From NCBI RefSeq assembly GCF_001952855.1, contig NZ_LPNO01000018.1:42923-95664 (forward strand): a stretch of DNA of 52,742 nucleotides. Direction: 5' to 3'. Shown piece after piece: positions 1 through 8,771 of the stretch; the stretch's first letter is position 1; each line of letters opens with the position of its first letter. The notes beneath the pieces were generated by a model. It worked only from the letters and a program-made list of their open reading frames with translations, was not told the DNA's origin and did no database searches. A program made the translations under genes and the position numbers. Source of the stretch: Pseudomonas sp. ATCC PTA-122608. GTDB lineage: Bacteria > Pseudomonadota > Gammaproteobacteria > Pseudomonadales > Pseudomonadaceae.

Positions 1-440
1 TGCGGCCTGGGCATCCGCAGTGGCTGGCCCAGGAGATACAACGCTGGCGCCAGCTTCAGCCGGGCCTGGCCTTTGCCTGCACCTTCGGCCTGGTCATCGG
101 CGACAGCGAGGACCTGGCCTGGGAAACCGCCGCCGCCCGGCTGCCGACCCAGGACCTGCCCAACCACCGCATCGCCACCGTGCCCCGCGACCGACACCCG
201 TTGCGCCAGTGGGAGATCCACCCGAACCTGCTGCAACTGCACCCTGGCCAACCGCTGATCCTGGTGGGCACGCCCCGCCAAATCGCCACGCGCCTGCAGG
301 AACTGCACGGCCTGGGCCTTGGCCACATCATCCTGCAAGGCGGCCCGGCGGTCGGCGAAGTGCTGCGCTTTGGTGAACAGATCCTGCCGCTGCTTTTTCA
401 ACACGGCCTGCACAAGGAGCGACTGCACCATGAACACTGA
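1..440 (+). CDS. LLM-class flavin-dependent monooxygenase, C-terminal part (5' truncated by window edge)
   Basis: The reading frame is open from the first bases (codons aligned at base 3) to TGA at 438-440, about 145 residues, so the start lies outside the window. The C-terminus contains a segment beginning ILVGTPRQIATRL and then GLGHIILQGGP, the typical last beta-alpha units of bacterial-luciferase-like (LLM) flavin monooxygenases, where the nozzle/IGTPE-like turn precedes the final helices. The next monooxygenase gene starts 11 bases before this stop, so the two are translationally coupled. With a second LLM enzyme downstream and an SfnR-like regulator and sulfur transporter nearby, a role in FMNH2-dependent desulfonation or a related sulfur-source oxidation is inferred. 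The substrate cannot be read from the sequence. Confidence 0.8.
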   Translation, partial: RPGHPQWLAQEIQRWRQLQPGLAFACTFGLVIGDSEDLAWETAAARLPTQDLPNHRIATVPRDRHPLRQWEIHPNLLQLHPGQPLILVGTPRQIATRLQELHGLGLGHIILQGGPAVGEVLRFGEQILPLLFQHGLHKERLHHEH

Positions 441-1572
441 GGTTCGCCCCCCGATCCAGCTCGACTGGTTCCTGCCCACCAATGGCGACGGTCGCCACCT
501 CACCAGCAGTGGCCTGCCCAAGGTCGGGCTGTTCCAGCAAGGCGAACGTGCCCCCACCCTCGATTACCTGCGCCAGATTGTGCGGGCTACCGAACAGGCC
601 GGATTCGACGGGATCATGGTGCCCACCGCCAGCGGTTTCGAGGATCCGTGGCTGATTACCGCGGTGCTGGCCCAGGAAGTGCGACGGCTTAAATTCCTCC
701 TGACGTTGCGACCAGGCATGGAGCTGCCAGCCTATACCGCCCACCGTGCGGCGACCTTGCAGTTGCTGAGCGAGAATCGCCTGGCGTTGCATGTGGTGAC
801 GGGGTCCAGCCGTTTTGAGCAGCGTTCGTTGGGGGATTTTCTCGAACACGATGAGCGTTATGCGCGTACTGCGGAGTTTTTGCAGGTGTTCCAGGCGGTG
901 TGGGCTGGCAAGCAGCCGGCGCATCCGGGACGCTACTACCGCAGTGGGATCAGCACGCCGGTGGCGCCTGGGGCCGAGGTGCCGGCGATCTATTTTGGGG
1001 GTGCCTCCGAGGCTGCCGAGCAGGTGGGGGCTGCCCATGGGCAGACGTACCTGATGTGGTGTGAGCCGCCGGCAATGATTGCCGAGCGGGTGGTGCGGAT
1101 GCGTGAGTTGGCCGCGATGCAGGGCCGGACGTTGCGCTTTGGGTTGCGCTTGCACATCTTTGCCGATCGCACTGACGAGGCGGCCTGGGCGCATGTGGAG
1201 CGGCTGTTGGAGGAGATACCCAAGGACGCCATTGACCAGGCGCAGCGGCAGATGGCCAAGTATGAATCGGTGGGTCAGAGTCGCCAGACCGAGTTGATGA
1301 AAGGCCGTGGGCGTGGGGCGCGGGAGCTGGAGGTCTCGGCCAACCTCTGGGCCGGTGTGGGCCTGGTACGGGGCGGGGCCGGGACGGCGTTGGTGGGGAG
1401 TTATGAGCGGGTGGCGGAGCGGATCGAGGAGTATCACCAGCTCGGGGTGGACAGCTTTATTCTCTCGGGGTTTCCGCATCTGGAAGAGTCGATTCATGTG
1501 GGGGCGGAGGTGTTGCCTTTGTTGCGCAGGATTGGGGCTTCGGGGAGGGTTGTTGAGGTGGGTCGGGCTTGA
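430..1572 (+). CDS. SsuD/MsuD-type alkanesulfonate monooxygenase (FMNH2-dependent)
   Basis: 380 residues, matching the ~381 residues of SsuD and MsuD. I chose ATG 430, which overlaps the previous stop; the frame is open further upstream, but that part overlaps the previous enzyme and does not look like the family. Family landmarks: N-terminal LDWFLPTNGDGRHL (SsuD has FxPTHGDGxxL), then GFDGIMVPTASGFEDPW, the FLLTLRPGMELP strand, LHVVTGSS, and a C-terminal DSFILSGFPHLEES. These enzymes use FMNH2 and O2 to cleave C-S bonds of alkanesulfonates and release sulfite in the cytoplasm. No NADH:FMN reductase (SsuE/MsuE) is visible in the window. The last third uses markedly more G- and T-ending codons than the first third. 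SsuD versus MsuD versus an SfnG relative is undecided. Confidence 0.85.
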   Translation: MNTEVRPPIQLDWFLPTNGDGRHLTSSGLPKVGLFQQGERAPTLDYLRQIVRATEQAGFDGIMVPTASGFEDPWLITAVLAQEVRRLKFLLTLRPGMELPAYTAHRAATLQLLSENRLALHVVTGSSRFEQRSLGDFLEHDERYARTAEFLQVFQAVWAGKQPAHPGRYYRSGISTPVAPGAEVPAIYFGGASEAAEQVGAAHGQTYLMWCEPPAMIAERVVRMRELAAMQGRTLRFGLRLHIFADRTDEAAWAHVERLLEEIPKDAIDQAQRQMAKYESVGQSRQTELMKGRGRGARELEVSANLWAGVGLVRGGAGTALVGSYERVAERIEEYHQLGVDSFILSGFPHLEESIHVGAEVLPLLRRIGASGRVVEVGRA

Positions 1573-1586
1573 GCTGGGCGGTGGGC

Positions 1587-2255
1587 ATATCCGTTATTTT
1601 AATAGTGGCTGCTTATGGTTCCGCTCTTACAGCGGGTCACTTTTTAAAAGACCCGGAATGCCGGCCCAGCCAAAAGTCCACCAAAAGGCTCTTGCCTCAC
1701 CACTCGGCACCTCGCTTGGGCTCGGTGTGCCCACTCCGGCCAGCCCGGCCGGCTTGAGTGTGGTGAAGCAACAGCAACACCGAAATCAAGAGCGGGCACA
1801 GTCCAAATGTGGGAGCGGGCTTGCTCGCGAAGGTCGTTAACGATGACGTGGGTATCCTGATTCAACGCGGCGCCCTCTGGTTTTTCGCGAGCAAGCCCGC
1901 TCCCACAGAAAAGCAGCTCTGCATTCGCTCTGGCTTTTGATCTGGCTTTTAACACTCAAGCCGGCCTGTAGGCCGCTGTGCTCTTGCCTTTGATCTTGAT
2001 CTGACTGCCCCATTCAGCCCGAGGCCGAACGCAGGTATTGCGGAGCGGGTAAACCGGCAGGACGCCGGTTTACCCGCGCCGGGCCATGGATGGCCCGTCG
2101 CGGCGGCCCGCGTAGCAATGCCGGAGTGAGGGAACGCCGAGCCCTAGCGAGGCGCCGACAGGCGGGGCAGAGCGTTTTGGTTACTTTTGCGCTTTTCAAA
2201 AGTGACCCGCTGTAAGAGCGGAACCCTAAGCGGCCGTTACCTGAATAACGGATAT
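1587..2255. repeat. Nested inverted-repeat element, copy A (convergent junction)
   Basis: This 0.67-kb gap between two convergent genes has no credible gene. Its ends are an imperfect inverted repeat: ATATCCGTTATT at the left and AATAACGGATAT at the right. Just inside is the shared TTCCGCTCTTACAGCGGGTCA arm, reversed near 2200-2222. Inside lie a partial second inverted repeat around CCGGCTTGAGTG (1748-1760, with its partner at 1951-1980) and a central REPIN. The same layout occurs at 10101-10843 and 27822-28645. Short open frames inside it just translate the repeats. Confidence 0.85.
1808..1907. repeat. REPIN (inverted pair of REP sequences)
   Basis: Two REP copies face each other: TGTGGGAGCGGGCTTGCTCG at the left and its complement ending CAAGCCCGCTCCCACA at the right, about 100 bp in all, so it folds as a long hairpin. 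It lies at the centre of nested element A. Confidence 0.9.
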
Positions 2256-2268
2256 ACACACCAAAAAA

Positions 2269-3348
<1,080 letters not shown>

Positions 3349-3447
3349 GAAGAGTATTTCCCGGCGACGAGGTGGAGGTACGAAGGAGAACTTTACTCAG
3401 TCATGTATATAACTAGAAATATTAAAAATTCATTAGTACATAACTGT
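3349..3447 (-). promoter_or_regulatory. AT-rich leader/promoter region upstream of the SfnR-like gene
   Basis: This 99-bp gap is much richer in A/T than its surroundings, with TATATAACTAG and AATATTAAAAATT. It separates the regulator from the same-strand permease gene and probably holds its promoter. I could not pick a unique -35/-10 pair. Confidence 0.4.
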
Positions 3448-4113
3448 TTATCTACGACGCGCCAGCGACCTCACGCAACGATCCCCCAGGCTTTGCACGC
3501 CCTGAACCAGCACCACCAACACGATCACCGTCACCACCATGATCTGATTGTTGAAACGTTGATACCCATAACGAATCGCCAGGTCGCCCAGGCCGCCACC
3601 ACCAATCACCCCGGCCATGGACGAAAAGCCGATCAGCATCACCAGGGTCAGGGTCAACCCCGCAAGCAACGCAGGCAGCGCCTCCGGCAGCAGCACCTTG
3701 AAGATCACATGCCGAATATCCCCGCCCATGGCGACGATGGCTTCGATGCGACCCTTGTCCACTTCGTCCAGCGCGTTCTCGACAATCCGCGCAAAAAACG
3801 GAAAGGCGCCAATGGTGATCGGCACCACGGCGGCAGTGCTGCCCAATGTGGTACCGACGATCAGCCGGGTCAGTGGAATCAAGGCAATCAGCATCACCAC
3901 AAAGGGCAATGAGCGGCCCAGGTTGATCACCGCACCCAGCACACGGTTCACCCTTGGCAGCGGGAACAGCCCGCCGCGGCGGCTGACAAACAGCAGCACC
4001 CCCAGGGGTAGGCCGATCAGCAAGGTAAAGACCGCCGCCAGCAGCACCATGTACAGAGTTTCGCCGGTGGCCGTGAGCAGCAGTTGCAGGACGTCGTTCC
4101 AGTCCGTTTTCAT
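3448..4113 (-). CDS. MetI-type ABC transporter permease
   Basis: 221 residues, the usual length for MetI. Hydrophobic helices run through TLYMVLLAAVFTLLIGLPLG, VVMLIALIPL, VLLPEALPALLAGLTLTLVM and IMVVTVIVLVVLVQG. The EAA-type cytoplasmic loop is seen around GRIEAIVAMGGDIRHVIFKVLLPEALP. The start overlaps the ATPase stop by 4 bases, so the two are co-translated. With the binding protein and ATPase upstream this is the membrane part of a methionine-uptake-family (MetNIQ) importer. Because of the neighbouring dioxygenase and sulfur regulator, the cargo is more likely an organosulfur compound than methionine itself; this is inference. Confidence 0.87.
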   Translation of the reverse strand: MKTDWNDVLQLLLTATGETLYMVLLAAVFTLLIGLPLGVLLFVSRRGGLFPLPRVNRVLGAVINLGRSLPFVVMLIALIPLTRLIVGTTLGSTAAVVPITIGAFPFFARIVENALDEVDKGRIEAIVAMGGDIRHVIFKVLLPEALPALLAGLTLTLVMLIGFSSMAGVIGGGGLGDLAIRYGYQRFNNQIMVVTVIVLVVLVQGVQSLGDRCVRSLARRR

Positions 4114-4856
4114 ACCGCCCTCACCGCTGACAGGTTGGGTGCCAGTGACCGACCCAGGCTTGAGGCGGGGTCCGCCTGCAATTGAATCAGGCTGCCGCTT
4201 TCCACCACGCGCCCATTGGCCAGGGACACCGCGCTGTCGCAGATAGCCTTGACCACATCCAGCTCGTGGGTGATCAACACGATGGTCACCCCCAGTTGCC
4301 GATTGATACTGCGCAGCAGTTCCAGGATCGACGCGGTGGTTTCCGGGTCGAGGGCGCTGGTGGCTTCGTCCGACAGCAAATAATCCGGGCGCGCCGCCAG
4401 TGCCCGGGCGATGCCGACGCGCTGCTTCTGGCCGCCGGACAGTTGCGACGGAAACGCCAGTGCCTTGTCACTCAGGCCGACCAGCTCCAGCAATTCCTCG
4501 ACCCGGGCAACGCGTTCGGCCTTCGGCTGGCCGGCGATTTCCAGGGGCACCGCCACATTGTCGGCGACGTTGCGTGAATGCAGCAGGTTGAAACCCTGGA
4601 AGATCATGCCGATGCGCTGGCGTTGCTGGCGCAGTTGCTTGTCACTGAGCAGTGTCAGGTCCTGGCCGTCCATGAGGATGCGCCCGGAAGTCGGGCGTTC
4701 CAGCAGGTTCAGGCAACGCAGCAAAGTACTCTTGCCCGCCCCGCTCCGCCCCACGATCCCGAAGATCGAACCGTCTGCAATCTGCAACGACACGTTATCC
4801 AGCGCCGGCGGCTGGCCATCGGCGTAGGTTTTGCTGACCTGCTCAACGACGATCAT
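4110..4856 (-). CDS. MetN-type ABC transporter ATPase lacking the C-terminal regulatory domain
   Basis: 248 residues. Walker A GRSGAGKST, signature LSGGQKQRVGIARAL and Walker B YLLSDEATSALDP are intact, followed by the H-loop in VLITHELDVV. E. coli MetN is about 343 residues because it carries a C-terminal ligand-sensing (NIL/ACT-like) domain that shuts transport off when methionine is abundant. This protein ends soon after the nucleotide-binding domain (about residue 240), so that feedback domain is absent. Four-base overlaps with both neighbours show a tight operon. It powers uptake with the permease at 3448-4113 and the binding protein at 4853-5647. Confidence 0.88.
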   Translation of the reverse strand: MIVVEQVSKTYADGQPPALDNVSLQIADGSIFGIVGRSGAGKSTLLRCLNLLERPTSGRILMDGQDLTLLSDKQLRQQRQRIGMIFQGFNLLHSRNVADNVAVPLEIAGQPKAERVARVEELLELVGLSDKALAFPSQLSGGQKQRVGIARALAARPDYLLSDEATSALDPETTASILELLRSINRQLGVTIVLITHELDVVKAICDSAVSLANGRVVESGSLIQLQADPASSLGRSLAPNLSAVRAV

Positions 4857-5647
4857 TCGACAGCTACCGGGATCACCGAGCCTGAGTATTTCTCGGTGAT
4901 GAACTTGGCCACCTCCGGCGAATTCAGGTCCTTGGCCAGCTGTTTGATCCGTGGGTCGTCCTGCAATTTCGGGGTGGTCACGAGGATATTCGCGTAGGGA
5001 TTGCCCTGGGCTTTTTCCAGCCCAAGGGCGTCCTTGGCCGGTGACAGGCCGGCCTCGAGGGCGTAGTTGCCGTTGATCACAGCGAGGTCGACGTCATCCA
5101 GGGCGCGAGGAATCTGTGGTGATTCGATCTCGAGGATCTTCAGGTGCCTGGGATTCTCGGCAATGTCCTTGGGCGTTGCCTGGTCCTTGGCCGGGTCGTT
5201 GAAACCGGGCTTGAGCGTGATCAGGCCGTTGGCTTGCAGCAGGTACAGCGCACGGCTCAGGTTGGTGACGTTGTTGGGCACGGCCACGGTGCCTTTATCC
5301 GGCACCTGGGCAAAGCTGGTGTGGCGATGGGAATAGATACCCAGCGGCTCGATATGTACTGTGGCTGCCACTGTGAATTTCTGGCCGAGAGCCTGTTCCT
5401 GGGAGTGCAGGTACGGCAAGTGCTGGAAGTAGTTGGCGTCCACATCACCGTGGGCCAGCAGTTCATTGGAGTTCACGCCGTTGGGAATTTCGATGATTTT
5501 CAGCTGCAGCTGCGGGTCGAGCTTCTGCACGTATTCGAGGATTTGCGCGTGGGGAATCGGGTCCGCCGCCACACGCAGGGCCTCGGCGGCCTGGGCGTCG
5601 AAGGAGGCAATCAGGACGGCCAGGGCCAGGGCTGTTTTCTTGAGCAT
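4853..5647 (-). CDS. NLPA/MetQ-family periplasmic binding protein
   Basis: 264 residues with an N-terminal signal peptide ending near DAQAAEA; no lipobox cysteine is visible, so it should be a soluble periplasmic protein rather than a lipoprotein like classical MetQ. Family features are the start of the mature protein (LRVAADPIPHAQILEYV), QHLPYLHSQ and VAVPNNVTNLSRALYLLQ, and a C-terminal lobe containing NGNYALEAGLSPAKDAL. A good Shine-Dalgarno (AAGGAA) precedes ATG 5647, and the gene starts 14 bases after the dioxygenase stop. It should capture the ligand for the MetN/MetI-type pair; the ligand is unknown. Confidence 0.87.
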   Translation of the reverse strand: MLKKTALALAVLIASFDAQAAEALRVAADPIPHAQILEYVQKLDPQLQLKIIEIPNGVNSNELLAHGDVDANYFQHLPYLHSQEQALGQKFTVAATVHIEPLGIYSHRHTSFAQVPDKGTVAVPNNVTNLSRALYLLQANGLITLKPGFNDPAKDQATPKDIAENPRHLKILEIESPQIPRALDDVDLAVINGNYALEAGLSPAKDALGLEKAQGNPYANILVTTPKLQDDPRIKQLAKDLNSPEVAKFITEKYSGSVIPVAVE

Positions 5648-5661
5648 GGTGATGTTCCTTA

Positions 5662-6699
5662 TCAGGCGGACAGGGCTTGGGGAATCGTGGCGTCGGCGTA
5701 AAAGCGTTGAGCGACATCCGGATGGGAACGCAGGCGACCCTTGAGGTAGTTCCAGCCGACGTCCCGCAGCAGCGGGTTACGCGGGTCACTGGTGGGGCCG
5801 TGGGCATCGCGCAGCAACTCGGGCGGCAACTGATACACCGGCACCACCGCGTCCAGTTGCGCACCGAGGAAAAACGCCAGGGACAAACGTTCGCTGCCCA
5901 GGGGCGGCGATTCGACCCGGTGCACCGTGGCACGCAGGTAGCCGTTGGTGGCCAGCTCCAGCAACTCGCCGATGTTCACCACCAGGGTGTCCGGGCGCGG
6001 CGAGGCGTCGATCCAGCGGCCCTCCTCCACTTCCACTTGCAGGCCGGCCTGCTGGTCTTGCAGGAGGAAGCTGAGAAAGCCGGAATCCTTGTGGGCACCG
6101 ACGCCCTGGCGACTCTGCTGGGCGTGGCGGCCGGGGTAGCGGATCAGCTTGATGTGTTCGTTGGGCTTGTCGCCATACAGCGGGTCGAAAGCGTTTTCCG
6201 GCAGCGACAAGGCCTGGGCAAAGGCGCGCAACAAGCGCAGGGACATCTGAGTCATCGCCTGCTGCCAGGCCAGTAACAAGGGCTTGAGTTCAGGCAACGC
6301 GGCAGGCCACTGGTTGGGACCTTGCAGGCGCGACCAGGCCGGTGAATCCGGGCCTTGCTGCAACGGCTCGCGCTCGGCGCCGAGGTCGAACTGTTCACGC
6401 AGGTCCGGCTGCCCCCGGGTGATCTCCGACGCGGTGCGGTTATAGCCGCGAAAATGCGGGGAGTTGATCATGCCGACAGCAAGTTTGTCGGCCTCCGGCA
6501 AGGCGAAAAACTGGCGCGCCTGCTGCTGCACCTGGGTGAGCAACCCGGCGTCGATGCCGTGGCCGGTGAGGTAGAAAAAACCGATATGCCGCGCAGCGTG
6601 GCGCAGGTCATCGAGAAACTGCCCACGCTGGGCCGGGCTGCCGTCGAGCAGCGCCAGGTCCAGCAGGGGCAAGGTGTTGATTGCCAGCGGGTGCGACAT
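5662..6699 (-). CDS. 2-oxoglutarate/Fe(II) dioxygenase, isopenicillin-N-synthase family
   Basis: 345 residues, normal for the family. The N-terminal DIOX_N region contains GFFYLTGHGID; the catalytic jelly roll gives the iron triad H203 and D205 (GVGAHKDSG) and H260 (YLRATVHRV), and the 2-oxoglutarate-binding R271 (SERLSLAFF, an RxS motif). It is the first gene of the four-gene importer operon and is preceded by an AT-rich 86-bp gap with a TATTTATTGCGAGG stretch (minus strand) that probably holds the promoter; GGAG sits about 9 bases before ATG 6699. It is plausibly a cytoplasmic enzyme that oxidises the compound imported by the following genes. The specific substrate is unknown. Confidence 0.87.
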   Translation of the reverse strand: MSHPLAINTLPLLDLALLDGSPAQRGQFLDDLRHAARHIGFFYLTGHGIDAGLLTQVQQQARQFFALPEADKLAVGMINSPHFRGYNRTASEITRGQPDLREQFDLGAEREPLQQGPDSPAWSRLQGPNQWPAALPELKPLLLAWQQAMTQMSLRLLRAFAQALSLPENAFDPLYGDKPNEHIKLIRYPGRHAQQSRQGVGAHKDSGFLSFLLQDQQAGLQVEVEEGRWIDASPRPDTLVVNIGELLELATNGYLRATVHRVESPPLGSERLSLAFFLGAQLDAVVPVYQLPPELLRDAHGPTSDPRNPLLRDVGWNYLKGRLRSHPDVAQRFYADATIPQALSA

Positions 6700-6785
6700 T
6701 GGGTGCTCACTCCATGAACAGGTACGTGGAGTGGTGAAGCTAAACGATCTAAAAACCTCGCAATAAATACCTTTTTGGCATTAGC

Positions 6786-7376
6786 TTAGGTTGGCGCGTT
6801 AGCCGCCCGGGCTTCTTCCAGCAAGGCCTGGATGACTTTTTCCTGATTGTCGTAGCGGCCCTCGCCAAAATGGCTGTAGCGCACTTTACCGGTGGCATCG
6901 AAGAAGTAATGGCCCGGCCAGTACTGGTTATCGAAGGCGCGCCAGATCCGATAGTCATTGTCGATGGCCACCGGGTAATGGATGTCCAGCTTCTTGACCT
7001 GGCTGCGTACGTTATCCAGGACTTTCTCGTAGGCGTTTTCCGGCGTGTGCACTCCGATCACCACCAACCCGTCCTTGGCGTACTTCTTCGCCCACTGATT
7101 GACGTACGGCAGGCTGCGCTGGCAGTTGACGCAGTCGTAGGTCCAGAAATCCACCAGTACCACCTTGCCCTTCAGGCCCTCGGCCGTCAGCGGCGGCGAG
7201 TTGAGCCAGGCCACCGCGCCGTCGAGGGACGGCATGCGCTCATCGGACTGGTTGAAACTTTCGGCATCGACGTTATTGATCAGGTAGTTCACCGCCTTGG
7301 GCACGCCGACCAAGGCAACCACCAGTGCCAACAGCATCAGGCTTTTTGAGCGGCGCAGGTATTGGATGAAATTCAT
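6786..7376 (-). CDS. Membrane-anchored periplasmic thioredoxin-like protein (TlpA/DipZ C-terminal type)
   Basis: 196 residues. I prefer ATG 7376 over the in-frame GTG 7385 because GAGGT sits just before it and would lie inside a longer product. One N-terminal helix (SLMLLALVVALVGVP) probably anchors it in the inner membrane or acts as an uncleaved signal. The thioredoxin fold has the active site C-V-N-C in FWTYDCVNCQRSLPYV and a downstream IGVHTPENAYEKV strand, as in redoxins fused to DipZ. It is the third gene of a small operon with a signal-peptide protein and a DUF2790 protein, divergent from a two-component system. A periplasmic disulfide-reductant or repair role under stress is inferred. 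Confidence 0.83.
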   Translation of the reverse strand: MNFIQYLRRSKSLMLLALVVALVGVPKAVNYLINNVDAESFNQSDERMPSLDGAVAWLNSPPLTAEGLKGKVVLVDFWTYDCVNCQRSLPYVNQWAKKYAKDGLVVIGVHTPENAYEKVLDNVRSQVKKLDIHYPVAIDNDYRIWRAFDNQYWPGHYFFDATGKVRYSHFGEGRYDNQEKVIQALLEEARAANAPT

Positions 7377-7381
7377 GGGTG

Positions 7382-7561
7382 TCACCTCGTGGCCGGGGGT
7401 GTTTCGGCGCGTTTGCGACCCGCGCCGTTTTGCGCCAACGGCGTGTTCTGGAAGCAGGTTTCACTGCCGGTGAGTTTTTTCGCGGTAGCGGCGTTCACAT
7501 CCGCCGCCACGCCCGCCATGGAAAATGCCAGGGCGCTGAGAAAGCTGTTGAGTCGGGTCAT
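7382..7561 (-). CDS. Small exported protein of unknown function (59 aa)
   Basis: Start chosen at ATG 7561 because GAGGAG lies 7 bases upstream; the longer in-frame version would begin inside the previous gene. The sequence is a clear signal peptide (LNSFLSALAFSMAGVAADVNA) followed by a short mature part with one cysteine (SETCFQNTPLAQNG) and a basic tail. It lies 10 bases after the DUF2790 gene and 5 bases before the thioredoxin-like gene, so the three are one transcript. The single cysteine next to a periplasmic thioredoxin gene suggests a redox partner, but that is only inference. I do not recognise the family. Confidence 0.62.
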   Translation of the reverse strand: MTRLNSFLSALAFSMAGVAADVNAATAKKLTGSETCFQNTPLAQNGAGRKRAETPPATR

Positions 7562-7571
7562 GGCAGTCTCC

Positions 7572-7814
7572 TCAGCTGCCTTCAAGGCAGTTGCTGGAAA
7601 ATTTGCGGTAGTCGAGGACGTGGCGCTGGCCTTGGGAATCGAGGTAGGTCAGGTGCGAATTGACGATGCCGCACAGCGCGCCACCGGACTCTTCGGAGAT
7701 CGACACCACCTGGTGGATATCCGGCTGGCTGGCGGTGGTTTCGGCATGGGCGGCAACACTCAGGCCAGTGAGTAAGGCAAACAGGCAACTGGCATAGGTA
7801 GCTTTGATAGTCAT
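7572..7814 (-). CDS. DUF2790 exported small protein
   Basis: 80 residues: signal peptide cleaved near AHA-ETT, then the DUF2790 core HQVVSISEESGGALCGIVNSHLTYLDSQGQ, followed by HVLDYRKFSSNCLEG. This family is common in Pseudomonas, often in several copies, and its members are exported with two conserved cysteines (here in ALCGI and SNCLE). The function is unknown. It heads the operon that continues into the small exported protein and the thioredoxin, and is divergent from the response regulator at 8031. The two cysteines and the thioredoxin partner make a disulfide-linked periplasmic role plausible. Confidence 0.85.
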   Translation of the reverse strand: MTIKATYASCLFALLTGLSVAAHAETTASQPDIHQVVSISEESGGALCGIVNSHLTYLDSQGQRHVLDYRKFSSNCLEGS

Positions 7815-7925
7815 GGGTGGTTCCCCGGGGGTTCAAGTGGGCCGAGGCGGATTACCTCGATGAGCTCATTTGAACCTTGCGAGGTATCCGGATTGTGTCG
7901 GCCAAGCCCGGATTTTTGCGTCGAT

Positions 7926-7951
7926 GTGTATCTGGTCACTGCCAGATACAC
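7926..7951. promoter_or_regulatory. Perfect 10-bp dyad, putative response-regulator operator
   Basis: Arms GTGTATCTGG and CCAGATACAC are perfectly complementary and separated by six bases (TCACTG). It lies in the 216-bp divergent gap, 112 bp from the DUF2790 start and 80 bp from the response-regulator start, a good position to control both. The OmpR-type regulator at 8031 is the obvious candidate ligand. A transcribed hairpin is the alternative. Confidence 0.5.
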
Positions 7952-8030
7952 TGCAATACAAAGGGCACAAGGCAAGCCCACCGACAGTGGCTAGACTGCG
8001 CATCAATGACTATTCAACGAGGAAGGCAGC

Positions 8031-8771
8031 ATGGATCACGTCGATCACATTCTGATTGTCGATGACGATCGGGAGATCCGCGAACTGGTGGGCAACTACC
8101 TGAAAAAGAATGGCCTGCGCACCACCGTGGTGGCTGACGGCCGGCAGATGCGCAGCTTTCTCGACACCACCCCCGTGGACCTGATCGTGCTGGACATCAT
8201 GATGCCGGGCGACGACGGCTTGCAGCTGTGCCGCGAACTTCGGGTGGGCAAACACAAGGCCACGCCGATCCTGATGCTCACCGCGCGCAACGATGAAACC
8301 GACCGCATCATCGGCCTGGAAATGGGCGCCGACGATTACCTGGTCAAGCCCTTCGCCGCCCGCGAGCTGCTGGCCCGCATCAACGCCGTGCTGCGCCGCA
8401 CCCGGATGCTGCCGCCGAACCTGGTGGTGACCGAAAGCGGCCGGCTGATCCGCTTTGGCCGCTGGCGCCTGGACACCACCGCCCGCCATCTGCTGGACGA
8501 AGACAACACCCTGGTGGCCCTGAGCGGCGCTGAATACCGCCTGTTACGTGTCTTCCTCGACCATCCGCAACGGGTGCTCAACCGTGACCAGTTGCTGAAC
8601 CTGACCCAGGGCCGGGACGCGGACCTGTTCGACCGTTCCATCGACCTGCTGGTCAGCCGCCTGCGCCAGCGCCTGCTGGACGACGCCCGCGAACCGGCCT
8701 ACATCAAGACCGTGCGCAGCGAAGGCTATGTGTTCTCCCTGGCGGTGGAAATCCTTGGGGACTCGGCATGA
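8031..8771 (+). CDS. OmpR-family response regulator
   Basis: 246 residues. The receiver domain occupies about 1-125, with acidic pocket D11-D13, phosphoacceptor D55 (LIVLDIMMPG), and the conserved Thr and Lys in LMLTARND and DYLVKPFAA. The C-terminal winged helix (about 145-240) contains LVALSGAEYRLLRVFLDHP, then the recognition region RSIDLLVSRLRQRL and the wing IKTVRSEGYVF. GAGGAAGG lies 5 bases upstream of the ATG. The stop overlaps the kinase start by 4 bases. It probably regulates the divergent DUF2790/thioredoxin operon through the 7926-7951 dyad. Confidence 0.93.
   Translation: MDHVDHILIVDDDREIRELVGNYLKKNGLRTTVVADGRQMRSFLDTTPVDLIVLDIMMPGDDGLQLCRELRVGKHKATPILMLTARNDETDRIIGLEMGADDYLVKPFAARELLARINAVLRRTRMLPPNLVVTESGRLIRFGRWRLDTTARHLLDEDNTLVALSGAEYRLLRVFLDHPQRVLNRDQLLNLTQGRDADLFDRSIDLLVSRLRQRLLDDAREPAYIKTVRSEGYVFSLAVEILGDSA

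Noticed and set aside
328..1497. Minus-strand frame opposite the SsuD-type gene
   Set aside because: Composition typical of a high-GC antisense shadow; the plus frame has clear LLM motifs.
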